From positions 1 through 26,037 of the forward strand of contig VAWY01000098.1 of the NCBI GenBank assembly GCA_005888335.1: a DNA stretch of 26,037 nucleotides, read 5' to 3'. The stretch comes from Actinomycetota bacterium. Its GTDB lineage: Bacteria; Actinomycetota; Thermoleophilia; Solirubrobacterales; Solirubrobacteraceae. Positions 1-7,727 of this stretch are shown here, piece by piece (within the stretch, counting starts at the first letter, position 1; each line of letters opens with the position of its first letter). Position numbers and translations under genes: made by a program. The notes under the pieces were generated by a model. That model had not been told where the DNA came from. It did no database searches and was given only the letters and a program-made list of their open reading frames with translations.

Positions 1-1374
1 GAGTCGGGCTTTGGCCTCATCGAGGTCCTGGTCACGGCGTTGCTGGTGGCGACGGTGTCGCTGGGCGTGATGGCGATGTTCGACTCGGCGTCGGCGACGT
101 CGCGTCAGACGCGGGCGCGCTCGCAGGCCAGCGCGCTGGCGCAGCAGGATCAGGATCGGTTGCGGGCGAGCAGTCCGGCGGCGCTGTCGGCGCTGGCGGG
201 GACGAGCAGCACGGTGACCAAGGTAGTGGGTGGCGTGCAGTTCGCGGTCAAGACGACGGTCGCGTGGGCGACCGACGGCACGACCGGCGCGGCGAGCTGC
301 ACGGGCGCCAATCCGCCGAGCTATCTGAAGGTGACCAGCGAGGTGACGGGCGGCGGGCTGCCGAGCTCGTCGACGGTGCGCTCGACGAGCATCGTGGCGA
401 TGCCCGTGGGTTCGACGGGCGGCACGCTGCGCGTCAACGTCAAGGATTCGGCCAACGTCGGCGTCGACGGCGCGACCGTGACGCTGACCGGCACCACCTC
501 GCGGACGGCGACGACGACGAGCGGCTGCGCGATCTTCTCCGCGCTGCCGGTCGGCACCTACGACGTGCAGGTCTCCAAGGCCGGTTACATGGACCCGGCC
601 GGCAGCGCCGCGCCGACCCAGACCGGCCAGGGCGTCTTCGCCGGCCAGGTGACCGACGTCGCCTTCACCTACGACCGCTGGGGCACGTTCACCGCGACCT
701 TCTTCAGCTACGCGAACGGCGCCCGCTTCGCCACCCAGGCCGACCGGCTCACGGTGACCAACGCCTCGATGGGGGCGGCGCGGAAGTTCGGCACGCCGCG
801 GGTGGCGGGCCAGCCGGTCGCGCTGCGCTCGTCGATCCAGACCGTGGGCGGCGACGGGTCGCCGTCCTCGCCGGGACTGTTCACCTACAGCACGCCGTAC
901 GGCATCTCCGTCGGCGACTGCACGGGCGAGAACTCCTTCCTCGCGTACACCCCGGCGCTGACCGTCCCGCCGCTCAACGGCGACCGGACCGTCGACATCC
1001 CGCTCACGGCTGTGGACGTCCCGCTGGACTTCGTCCAGGGCGTCACGGCCGGGACGCACTTCGACGTCTGGCTCCAGCGCTCGGCCGGCGGCGGATGCAC
1101 GACGACGGTGCTGTATCCGGGCGTCACCTCGACGCGCCGGACGAGCGACAACATGGAGCACGCGGTCATCCCCGTCCCGCCGGGCACGTACGACCTCTGC
1201 GCCCACTACAGGCGGGCGTCCGACGGCGTGGACTTCAACAAGCAGTTCACCGATGCCCCATCGGCGTTCACCGTCAGCGCGCCGACGAGCGCCACGGCGA
1301 ATCCCCCGCCGCTGGTGCTCGCCACGGCGACGGTCAACAACAAGAACAGCAACAAGGGCGTCTGTCCGTCGTGA
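1..1374 (+). CDS. PilV-like type IV minor pilin with carboxypeptidase-regulatory-like domain (5' end outside window)
   Basis: The reading frame is open from base 1 and the true start lies to the left. The first visible residues, ESGFGLIEVLV, are a type IV prepilin cleavage site (G|F, with Glu at mature position 5) running into a hydrophobic N-terminal helix of about 20 residues. Such proteins are cut and N-methylated by prepilin peptidase and packed into the pilus or its tip. Around residues 140-200 there is a beta-sandwich resembling CarboxypepD_reg/Cna-B-like folds (VGVDGATVTLTG, LPVGTYDVQVSKAGY). The Thr/Gly-rich C-terminal part contains several Cys and ends in GVCPS. It is the first of two tandem paralogues: its 5' half is nearly identical in DNA to the next gene, while the C-terminal half has diverged. 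PilV-like is assigned by position before PilW- and PilX-like genes; exact adhesive specificity is unknown. Confidence 0.8.
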   Translation, partial: ESGFGLIEVLVTALLVATVSLGVMAMFDSASATSRQTRARSQASALAQQDQDRLRASSPAALSALAGTSSTVTKVVGGVQFAVKTTVAWATDGTTGAASCTGANPPSYLKVTSEVTGGGLPSSSTVRSTSIVAMPVGSTGGTLRVNVKDSANVGVDGATVTLTGTTSRTATTTSGCAIFSALPVGTYDVQVSKAGYMDPAGSAAPTQTGQGVFAGQVTDVAFTYDRWGTFTATFFSYANGARFATQADRLTVTNASMGAARKFGTPRVAGQPVALRSSIQTVGGDGSPSSPGLFTYSTPYGISVGDCTGENSFLAYTPALTVPPLNGDRTVDIPLTAVDVPLDFVQGVTAGTHFDVWLQRSAGGGCTTTVLYPGVTSTRRTSDNMEHAVIPVPPGTYDLCAHYRRASDGVDFNKQFTDAPSAFTVSAPTSATANPPPLVLATATVNNKNSNKGVCPS

Positions 1375-1388
1375 TCGAATCGGCCATT

Positions 1389-1437
1389 CGTCCAGTGACC
1401 CACCGACGGGTGCACGCACGGACCGGCTGTCCGATGA
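1389..1437 (+). promoter_or_regulatory. Possible weak promoter before the second pilin gene
   Basis: The 82-nt gap between the two pilin genes contains CGTCCAGT (1389-1396) and, downstream, TCCGAT (1430-1435). These resemble the outer boxes of the promoter-like pattern found before the three VDI-tail genes, but the middle box is poor (GTGC instead of GCTC) and the spacing is two bases shorter. A 14-nt stretch GACCCACCGACGGG also occurs at about 19561-19575. Low confidence; it may be chance in GC-rich DNA. Confidence 0.2.
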
Positions 1438-1456
1438 CGGTGATGTGGAGTCTCGC

Positions 1457-2833
1457 GTGCGCACCGACGAGTCGGGCTTTGGCCTCATCGAGGTCCTGGT
1501 CACGGCGTTGCTGGTGGCGACGGTGTCGCTGGGCGTGATGGCGATGTTCGACTCGGCGTCGGCGACGTCGCGTCAGACGCGGGCGCGCTCGCAGGCCAGC
1601 GCGCTGGCGCAGCAGGATCAGGATCGGTTGCGGGCCAGCAGTCCGGCGGCGCTGTCGGCGGTGGCCGGGACGAGCAGCACGGTGACCAAGACGGTGGGTG
1701 GCGTGCAGTTCGCGGTCAAGACGACGGTCGCGTGGGCGACCGACGGCACCACCGGGGCGGCGAGCTGCACGGGCGCCAATCCGCCGAGCTATCTGAAGGT
1801 GACCAGCGAGGTGACGGGCGGCGGGCTGCCGAGCTCGTCGACCGTGCGGTCGACGAGCATCGTGGCGATGCCGGTCGGCTCGACGGGCGGCACGCTGCGC
1901 GTCAACGTCAAGGATTCGGCCAACGTCGGCGTCGACGGCGCGACCGTGACGCTGACCGGCACCACCTCGCGGACGGCGACGACGACGAGCGGCTGCGCGA
2001 TCTTCTCGGCGCTCCCGGTCGGCAGCTACGACGTCCAGGTGACGAAGTCCGGCTACCTCGACGTCAACGGCAGCGACACCTCGACGCAGCTCAACCAGGG
2101 CGTCTTCGCCGGCCAGGTCACCGACGTCAACTTCACGATCACCCGGGCCGCGACCCTGACCGCGACCTTCTGGACGTACGCGAACAGCACGCGCTACGCC
2201 ACCCAGGCCGACCGGCTCACGGTGACCAACGCCTCGATGGGGGCGCCGCGGAAGTTCGGCACGCCGCGGGGGGCCGGAAACGTCAACCTGCAGTCGTCGA
2301 TCGTGACGACCGGGGGAGATGGGTCGCCATCTTCGCCCGGGCTCTACCCGTTCTCGACGGCGTACGGGATCTCCGCGGGCGACTGCACGGCCGAGCAGAA
2401 CTTCCTCACCTACAGCCCCGCCCTGGTCCTCTCGCCTGGGGGCAACATGAACGTCGACATTCCGCTCAACGCGGTCGACGTCACGATCAAGTGGAACGGC
2501 TCGGCCCTCCCGGCGGGGACGCACGCGCGCGTGTGGCTCAAGCGCAACGCGTCGAGCAGCCCGACGTGCGCCGCGGTCCAGTACCCGCCGGTGACGAGCT
2601 TCCGGTTCACCGGCGACAACCAGGATCACATGATCCTCGGGGTTCCGGCCGGGACCTACGACCTCTGTGCCGAGTACACGAGCGGCACGACGACGTACAT
2701 CAAGACCTACTCGCAGTCGCCTGGCGCGGTGAATGTCGCAAAGACGACGAGCGCGACGGCCAACCCGTCCGGCGAGAAGAACATGTCCGCCAGCCTCAGC
2801 TGGTCGAGCACCCAGGGGACGTGCCCGCAATGA
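1457..2833 (+). CDS. PilV-like type IV minor pilin, tandem paralogue of the preceding gene
   Basis: A 458-residue protein. The GTG at 1457 is chosen because it follows a GTGGAG ribosome-binding site by six bases and gives the short prepilin leader VRTDESG, with cleavage before FGLIEVLV (Glu at mature position 5). The hydrophobic helix covers roughly residues 8-30. A CarboxypepD_reg-like beta-sandwich lies around residues 140-200 (VGVDGATVTLTG, LPVGSYDVQVTKSGY), followed by a Thr/Ser-rich C-terminal region with paired Cys residues. It probably acts in the cell envelope as a minor pilin of a type IV-like pilus. Its stop codon overlaps the next ATG (ATGA), so the genes are translationally coupled. 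The first roughly 540 nt differ from the upstream paralogue at only about 14 positions by eye, pointing to recent duplication or gene conversion. Confidence 0.85.
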   Translation: MRTDESGFGLIEVLVTALLVATVSLGVMAMFDSASATSRQTRARSQASALAQQDQDRLRASSPAALSAVAGTSSTVTKTVGGVQFAVKTTVAWATDGTTGAASCTGANPPSYLKVTSEVTGGGLPSSSTVRSTSIVAMPVGSTGGTLRVNVKDSANVGVDGATVTLTGTTSRTATTTSGCAIFSALPVGSYDVQVTKSGYLDVNGSDTSTQLNQGVFAGQVTDVNFTITRAATLTATFWTYANSTRYATQADRLTVTNASMGAPRKFGTPRGAGNVNLQSSIVTTGGDGSPSSPGLYPFSTAYGISAGDCTAEQNFLTYSPALVLSPGGNMNVDIPLNAVDVTIKWNGSALPAGTHARVWLKRNASSSPTCAAVQYPPVTSFRFTGDNQDHMILGVPAGTYDLCAEYTSGTTTYIKTYSQSPGAVNVAKTTSATANPSGEKNMSASLSWSSTQGTCPQ

Positions 2834-3582
2834 CGCGGCTCTACGGCCTGCTGCGCCGCGACGAGGGCATGACCCTCATCGAGCTGATGACGACCCTGAT
2901 CATCGGCAGCGTCGTCATGCTCGCGCTCTTCGCGCTCGTCGATCAGGCCTTTCCCGCCGAGCAGAAGGTGAGGGATCGCGTCGCCGCCGAGCAGCGCGGC
3001 CGGATCGCGCTCGAGCGGCTGTCGCGCGACCTGCGCTCGGCAGTCTGCGTGGCTGGTACAGGCGGCGCCCTGCAGGCGCCGCTCATCTCGGCCGGCGACA
3101 CCCAGGTGACGTTCTACACCGCCGTGCCGGCGAAGTCGGCCATCGACGACGCCGACGCGACGAACGACTTCGTCCCCGAGATCCACCAGCTCGTCTACGA
3201 CCCGGTCGCCAAGACGTTGACGCGGAAGCGCTGGACGTTCACCGGCGTCCCGCCCGATCCGTCGGTCACGCCCGCCAACCAGCCCGACGACGTCCTGCTC
3301 ACCGACGTCGAGCCCAGCGGCACGGCCAACACGCTGCCGGGTCACTCGTCGGCGGTCTTCGGCCTGATCCCGGAGGACGGCACGACGCCGCTCGACCCGA
3401 GCACGATGACGGCCGCCCAGAAGGCGTCGGTCGCCCGCGTGCGCGTCGGCGTCCGGGTCGCCCCGCGCAACGGCACCACCTACGCCCCTGCCAAGGCGAC
3501 GTTCGAGGAGGACGTGACGATGCGCCTGCCCCCCGCCTACTCGGGCGGCACCGCCGTGGGAGGGCCGGCATGTCAGGTCTGA
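2830..3582 (+). CDS. PilW-like minor pilin / prepilin-type N-methylation protein
   Basis: A 250-residue protein with a class III prepilin leader: MTRLYGLLRRDEG, cleavage before MTLIELMTTLIIG with Glu at mature position 5, and a hydrophobic helix to about residue 35. The segment AEQRGRIALERLSRDLRSA at about residues 55-75 is typical of PilW/ComGF-type minor pilins. The remainder is a soluble beta-rich head with two distant Cys. It starts inside the stop codon of the preceding gene (ATGA) and overlaps the following gene by 13 nt, so it is one unit with its neighbours. It most likely forms part of the minor-pilin complex that primes pilus assembly. The PilW-like name comes from layout and N-terminus only. 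Confidence 0.82.
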   Translation: MTRLYGLLRRDEGMTLIELMTTLIIGSVVMLALFALVDQAFPAEQKVRDRVAAEQRGRIALERLSRDLRSAVCVAGTGGALQAPLISAGDTQVTFYTAVPAKSAIDDADATNDFVPEIHQLVYDPVAKTLTRKRWTFTGVPPDPSVTPANQPDDVLLTDVEPSGTANTLPGHSSAVFGLIPEDGTTPLDPSTMTAAQKASVARVRVGVRVAPRNGTTYAPAKATFEEDVTMRLPPAYSGGTAVGGPACQV

Positions 3583-5399
3583 GGGCTCGGCTCGCCGAGG
3601 AGCGCGGCTTCACCATGATCCTCGCGATCATGGTGCTGCTCATCGCCATGAGCGTGGGCGTGGGTGCGTGGACCGCGGCGAGCGGCGACGTCGGCAACGG
3701 GAGCTACGCGCACGACCAGAAGCGCGCCTGGGCGGGCGCCGAGGCCGGCGTGCAGTGGTACCAGGCGCAGCTCGCGCAGGATCCGTCGTACTGGTCGCAC
3801 TGCACGAACGTGCCGATCCCGACGGGCGAGACGTCGATGCCCGTCAACCAGAAGTACGACGGGGTCACGCCGCGCAAGTGGAGGACGATCCCGGGCGCGA
3901 CCGACCAGTTCACGGTCGAGCTGCTGCCCGCACCCGGCTCGACGCAGTGCATCGAGAACAACGACGCGTCGATGGTCGACCCGGCCACGCGCACGTTCCG
4001 CATCCGCGTCACCGGCCGCCCGCGCAGCGGTGCGGCGAGCTGCGACGGGGCGACGTCGGGCGGATCGGCGGCGGGCAGCTGCCCCGCGAAGCGCAGCATC
4101 ATCGCCACCTTCCGCCGCTCGAGCTTCCTCGACTTCCTGTACTTCTCGGACTACGAGACGCTCACTCCGGCGCTCCAGAACTTCGCGGCGCTCGGGCCCA
4201 ACGTGACCTCCACCCCCACGGACTTCCAGGCCTGGGCGGCGCAGGCGCCGCCGCCGACCGCGAGCGGTGGCTGCCTGCAGTACTGGTGGCAGGGCCGCGG
4301 CAACGCGTCGCTCGCGATCACGACCCCGGCGCCGGCGCGGACGCTGACCTGCGCCCAGCTGCAGTTCAACGGGCCGCAGGGCCCGAATCCGGGCGACCAC
4401 GTGGACGGTCCGTTCCACACCAACGACTCGATCGTCGTCTGCGGGACGGTGCCCTTCGGGCGCGGACCCCAGGATGCCGTCGAGATCGCCAACGGCAACC
4501 CCGATCTCGCGACGCTGCCCGTCGGCGGCAGCGCGTCGGGCTACCCGTCGGTCAGCCAGTGCGGAACGGGCGGCACGGCGAACTTCCTGGGCACGAGCAA
4601 CCTCGTCGCGGCGAAGATGCAGATGCCCACCGGCAACTCGGCGCTGTCGGGCACCGCGTACAGGAGAACGGGGCGCATCGACCTCACGCTGCACGGCAAC
4701 CAGTTCGACATCAGCGTCCAGGGCGGCGCGACCCTGACGAACCAGGCCATCCCGGCCAGCGGGATCATCTACGCCGACAACGACCCGCTCTGCACCACCG
4801 GCTACGACCCTGACACGCCCTACCCGACGGGCGCCAACGCGATGAAGTGCGGCGACGTCTGGGTCCACGGCGACTACTCCCAGAGCGTGACGATCGGCGC
4901 GCAGAACGACATCGTCATCAACGGCAACCTGACGAAGAACAACAGCACCGCGATGCTCGGACTGGTGGCCAACAACTACGTCCGCATCTACCGTCCGGCC
5001 GGGACGACGGCGCCCTACAACCCGACCTTCAGCGGCAGCACCTGCACCTCCACCGTCACCGCGAGCGCGCCGGCCAACGTCACGATCGACGCCGCCATCC
5101 TCGCGGTCAACGGCTCGTTCGTCGTGGACAACTACACGTGCCCGAACCCGGGCGGCACAACGCCGCCCACGGTGACCTCGCTGACGGTCAGGGGCGCGAT
5201 CGCGCAGAAGTACCGCGGGCCCGTCGGGACCAAGTATGCGTCCACGGACCCGAGCTACCCGAACTACCCCAAGACCGGCTTCACCAAGAACTACGTCTAC
5301 GACGACCGCTTCCACTTCGGCAGCCCGCCCAAGTTCCTCGATCCCGTCCAGGCGGCGTGGAACATCGCCCGGATGACCGAGCAGGTCCCGGCGACCTAG
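3570..5399 (+). CDS. PilX-like pilus assembly/tip protein, large
   Basis: A 609-residue protein starting at ATG 3570, behind a GGGAGGG ribosome-binding site inside the end of the previous gene. The N-terminus LAEERGFTMILAIMVLLIAMSVGVGAW (residues 8-34, written in full in two parts: leader LAEERG, then FTMILAIMVLL and onward) looks like a PilX N-terminal segment: Arg-Gly followed by a hydrophobic helix, without the Glu at mature position 5 that the other three pilins carry. The motif AWAGAEAGVQWYQAQL after it is usual for PilX-type proteins. The large C-terminal region is rich in Asn, Gly, Thr and Cys; around residues 280-560 it contains motifs such as DGPFHTNDSIVVCG and VTIDAAILAVNGSFVVDNYTC that recur in DUF4900/polymer-forming beta-helix-like secreted proteins. 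It is last in the operon and probably contributes a pilus-tip or surface domain. Confidence 0.75.
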   Translation: MSGLRARLAEERGFTMILAIMVLLIAMSVGVGAWTAASGDVGNGSYAHDQKRAWAGAEAGVQWYQAQLAQDPSYWSHCTNVPIPTGETSMPVNQKYDGVTPRKWRTIPGATDQFTVELLPAPGSTQCIENNDASMVDPATRTFRIRVTGRPRSGAASCDGATSGGSAAGSCPAKRSIIATFRRSSFLDFLYFSDYETLTPALQNFAALGPNVTSTPTDFQAWAAQAPPPTASGGCLQYWWQGRGNASLAITTPAPARTLTCAQLQFNGPQGPNPGDHVDGPFHTNDSIVVCGTVPFGRGPQDAVEIANGNPDLATLPVGGSASGYPSVSQCGTGGTANFLGTSNLVAAKMQMPTGNSALSGTAYRRTGRIDLTLHGNQFDISVQGGATLTNQAIPASGIIYADNDPLCTTGYDPDTPYPTGANAMKCGDVWVHGDYSQSVTIGAQNDIVINGNLTKNNSTAMLGLVANNYVRIYRPAGTTAPYNPTFSGSTCTSTVTASAPANVTIDAAILAVNGSFVVDNYTCPNPGGTTPPTVTSLTVRGAIAQKYRGPVGTKYASTDPSYPNYPKTGFTKNYVYDDRFHFGSPPKFLDPVQAAWNIARMTEQVPAT

Positions 5400-5419
5400 C
5401 TAGCCGGGACGCGCGAAAG

Positions 5420-5440
5420 CCACCGCCCGGCGGGCGGTGG
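5420..5440 (+). terminator. Hairpin terminator of the pilin operon
   Basis: A perfect 9-bp inverted repeat, CCACCGCCC and GGGCGGTGG, with a 3-nt loop begins 20 nt after the last pilin stop codon. There is no T-tract, as is common in high-GC actinobacteria. It may also work for the small minus-strand ORF that ends at 5468. Confidence 0.6.
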
Positions 5441-5467
5441 CAGGCGCGAAGCGAGGGAAAGGGGCCT

Positions 5468-5599
5468 CTAGCGGAGGCCGTAGTGGCGCGGGATGTCCAG
5501 CTCCGGACGTTCATCGAAGCCCGGGCGCTGCTCCACCCCGAAGCGAGCGGCAAGTGCGCCGAAGGCGGCCGTCGCGGCGGTGATGATGATGATGGTCAT
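5468..5599 (-). CDS. Putative 43-aa single-pass membrane peptide, divergent from the LysR gene
   Basis: An ATG at 5599 opens a 43-codon frame: a hydrophobic N-terminus (MTIIIITAATAAFGALAA) followed by a charged tail (FGVEQRPGFDERPELDIPRH) ending in YGLR and a TAG stop. It is oriented as an inner-membrane peptide with one transmembrane helix and a cytoplasmic or external tail. It reads away from the LysR-type regulator, with about 70 nt between the two starts, the classic arrangement for a regulator and its target. No strong ribosome-binding site is visible (only GTGGAC before the ATG), so expression is uncertain. I do not recognise the family. Confidence 0.45.
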   Translation of the reverse strand: MTIIIITAATAAFGALAARFGVEQRPGFDERPELDIPRHYGLR

Positions 5600-5621
5600 G
5601 TCCACATGATCGGACGTACGT
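5596..5621. promoter_or_regulatory. Palindromes in the divergent LysR intergenic region
   Basis: Two dyads lie side by side: TCATGT-CC-ACATGA (5596-5609) and ACGTACGT (5614-5621). They sit between the start of the small minus-strand ORF and the LysR gene and could be operator sites. The first overlaps the start codon of the small ORF, which would suit repression. Binding by the adjacent LysR or DtxR protein is a guess. Confidence 0.35.
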
Positions 5622-5669
5622 TCGCCCGGTTGTAGCCTTGATTACCTGCATGAGCCCAAGGCTTGGCCT

Positions 5670-6617
5670 ATGACGCTCCAGCAGCTCCAGTACTTCCTCG
5701 CGACGGTCGAGCACGGCTCGTTCTCGGCCGCCGCGGAGGCCCTGCACATGGCGCAGCCGTCGCTGTCCGAGCAGGTGCGCCGGCTCGAGGACGAGCTCGG
5801 CGTCGCGCTGTTTCACCGCGTCGGGCGCGGCGTCGCGCTCACCGAGGCCGGGCGCGCCCTGCGGCCCTACGCGGAGCGGACGCTCGCCGACGTCGACGCG
5901 GCCCGCGACTCGGTGGCCGAGGTCCGCACGCTGCGCGGCGGCACGGCCGCCTTCGGCACGTGGGGGTCGTCGCGCTATTACGTCGGCATCGAGCTCGTCG
6001 CTGCGTTCCGCAAGCGGCATCCCGACGTGCGCGTCCGGCTGATCGGCCAGAACTCCACCGAGGTCGCCGAGGCCGTCCGCGTGGGCGAGCTAGAAGCCGG
6101 CGCCGTCGCGCTGCCGGTCGACGATCGCGGCCTGGAGGTCCGCCCCGTGCTGCGCGACGAACTCGTCTACGCGAGCACCGATCCGGCCCGGCTGCAGGAG
6201 CCGATGACGATCGAGCGCCTGTCCGCGGCGCCGCTGATCTTCTCCGACGCGACCTGGGGCGTCGCCGATCCGACCCGCCGCCAGCTCGTCGAGCTCGCCC
6301 AGCGGGCGGGCGTCACGCTGGAACCGCAGATCGACGTCGAGGAGCCGGTGATGGCGCTCGAGCTGACCTGGCGGGGGCTCGGCGACACGGTGGTCGCGCG
6401 CGGGCTGCTGCTGGCGCTCGGCAGCCGGGTCTCCCGCCGGCTCGGCTGGGTCCCGTTCGCCGAGCCGCTCTACGACACCTTCGCCTTCGTCTGGCGCCGC
6501 GGCGCGCACCTCTCGCCGGCGACGCGGGCGTTCGTCGAGCTCGCCGAGGAGCGCATGCGCACGCTCGCCCGCGAGCTCGAGTTCCGTCCGCCGCGCGACC
6601 GACCGCCCGGGCGATGA
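5670..6617 (+). CDS. LysR-family transcriptional regulator
   Basis: A 315-residue protein. Residues 1-60 form the LysR winged helix-turn-helix: LQQLQYFLATVEHGSFSAAA, then ALHMAQPSLSEQVRRLEDEL with the usual A-x-S-x-x-S recognition pattern, then LFHRVGRGVALTEAGR. Residues about 90-295 are the two-lobed periplasmic-binding-like effector domain that senses a small molecule and adjusts tetramer contacts at the promoter. ATG 5670 has AAGG eight bases upstream. The gene overlaps the next ORF by 4 nt (ATGA), so it is co-transcribed with the DUF1232 gene and probably the DtxR-type gene. The divergent small ORF at 5468-5599 is a candidate target. The effector cannot be deduced from sequence. Confidence 0.92.
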   Translation: MTLQQLQYFLATVEHGSFSAAAEALHMAQPSLSEQVRRLEDELGVALFHRVGRGVALTEAGRALRPYAERTLADVDAARDSVAEVRTLRGGTAAFGTWGSSRYYVGIELVAAFRKRHPDVRVRLIGQNSTEVAEAVRVGELEAGAVALPVDDRGLEVRPVLRDELVYASTDPARLQEPMTIERLSAAPLIFSDATWGVADPTRRQLVELAQRAGVTLEPQIDVEEPVMALELTWRGLGDTVVARGLLLALGSRVSRRLGWVPFAEPLYDTFAFVWRRGAHLSPATRAFVELAEERMRTLARELEFRPPRDRPPGR

Positions 6618-7003
6618 GCCCGGCGCTGGTCGCCTTGCTCGCCGTCCTCGCGCTCTACGTCGCCGCGATCCTCGCGCTCGCGGTCGCTGGCCGCCGCACC
6701 GACGCGGCGGCGCTCGCCCGCTTCGCGCCCGACTGCGCGGTGCTGCTCGGCCGGCTGGCCCGCGATCCGCGCGTCCCGCGTGCGCGCCGGATCGCCCTCG
6801 GCGCCGGCGTCCTCTACCTCGCGTGCCCGATCGACCTGATCCCGGACTTCGTGCCGGTCGCCGGCCAACTCGACGACGCGATCGTTCTTGCGCTGCTGCT
6901 TCGCGGCGTCGTGAGGGCCGCCGGCCCTGAGATCGTGCGCGAGCACTGGCCCGGCCCCGAGCGGTCGCTGACCGCCGTCCTGGCGCTCACACCGCGCGAC
7001 TAG
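6614..7003 (+). CDS. DUF1232 small membrane protein
   Basis: A 129-residue protein. It begins with a strongly hydrophobic helix (residues 2-26, ALVALLAVLALYVAAILALA). Residues about 58-95 carry the DUF1232 signature, YLACPIDLIPDFVPVAGQLDDA, followed by a second hydrophobic segment (IVLALLLRGVV). DUF1232 proteins are small membrane-associated proteins of unknown function, common in actinobacteria and proteobacteria. It starts within the stop codon of the LysR gene and ends 10 nt before the DtxR-type gene, so the three form a likely operon. Function in this context is not known. Confidence 0.85.
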   Translation: MSPALVALLAVLALYVAAILALAVAGRRTDAAALARFAPDCAVLLGRLARDPRVPRARRIALGAGVLYLACPIDLIPDFVPVAGQLDDAIVLALLLRGVVRAAGPEIVREHWPGPERSLTAVLALTPRD

Positions 7004-7013
7004 GATTGCCCCC

Positions 7014-7721
7014 ATGGCCGATGCGACCGTCGCCGAAGAGGAGTACCTACAGACCCTGTTCTGGCTGCAGGAGGCGCGGCTGGCCATGACGGGCGCCAAC
7101 GTCGCGCGGGCGATGCAGCTGTCGGCGCCGACCGTGCACGAGATGATCGGCCGCCTCGAGCGCGACGGCTACATCACGCGCGCCGACGACAAGACGATCC
7201 GCTTCACGACCGAGGGCGCCGAGCACGCGGAGCACATCGTGCGCCGCCACCGGCTGATCGAACGGTTCCTGACCGACGTCCTGGGGATCCCGTGGGACGA
7301 GGTGCACGAGGAGGCCGAGCGCCTCGAGCACGCGATGTCGCCCGTGCTCGAGGAGCGCATGCTCGCCGCCATCGGCAACGCGAAGACGTGCCCGCACGGC
7401 CATCCGATCCGCGCGGGCCACCGGATCGAGGGCGTCCCGCTCGCCGACGTCGAGCAGGGCGCGCGCGTTCGCGTGCTGCGGTTCGAGAACGAGGCCGAGG
7501 ACCTCCTGCACTACCTCAAGCAGAGTGGCCTCGAGCCGGGCCTCGAGGGCACGCTGGCCGAGGCCGGCGACGACGAGGTCGTCGTCGAGCACGACGGCGG
7601 CCGGTCGACGGTCACGCGCAGCGTCGCCGAGACCGTGTCCGTGACGGCCGATCCGTCGCCGCCGCCGCGCGTGGCGCTTCCCCGCCAGCTCGTGCTGGGC
7701 GAGCGGCCGTACGGGCGCTAG
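7014..7721 (+). CDS. DtxR/MntR-family metal-dependent transcriptional regulator
   Basis: A 235-residue protein that aligns without gaps to DtxR/IdeR through the DNA-binding and dimerisation domains. The winged helix covers residues 5-65 (LSAPTVHEMIGRLERDGYI) and the dimerisation domain about 66-135; a C-terminal FeoA/SH3-like domain follows at about 145-215. Metal ligands His79, Glu83 and His98 of the ancillary site, and Glu105 and His106 of the primary site, are in the DtxR positions. The two DtxR residues that favour iron, Met10 and Cys102, are both Glu here, as in manganese-sensing MntR (Asp8 and Glu99). I therefore expect Mn(II) or mixed-metal sensing. It is the last gene of the plus-strand cluster and converges with the kinase gene, only 6 nt away. 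Confidence 0.9.
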   Translation: MADATVAEEEYLQTLFWLQEARLAMTGANVARAMQLSAPTVHEMIGRLERDGYITRADDKTIRFTTEGAEHAEHIVRRHRLIERFLTDVLGIPWDEVHEEAERLEHAMSPVLEERMLAAIGNAKTCPHGHPIRAGHRIEGVPLADVEQGARVRVLRFENEAEDLLHYLKQSGLEPGLEGTLAEAGDDEVVVEHDGGRSTVTRSVAETVSVTADPSPPPRVALPRQLVLGERPYGR

Positions 7722-7727
7722 TCCGCG

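Noticed and set aside
1375..1456. Possible c-di-GMP aptamer between the two pilin genes
   Set aside because: The GCAAACC and GACGCAAAGCC cores needed for GEMM-I are absent.
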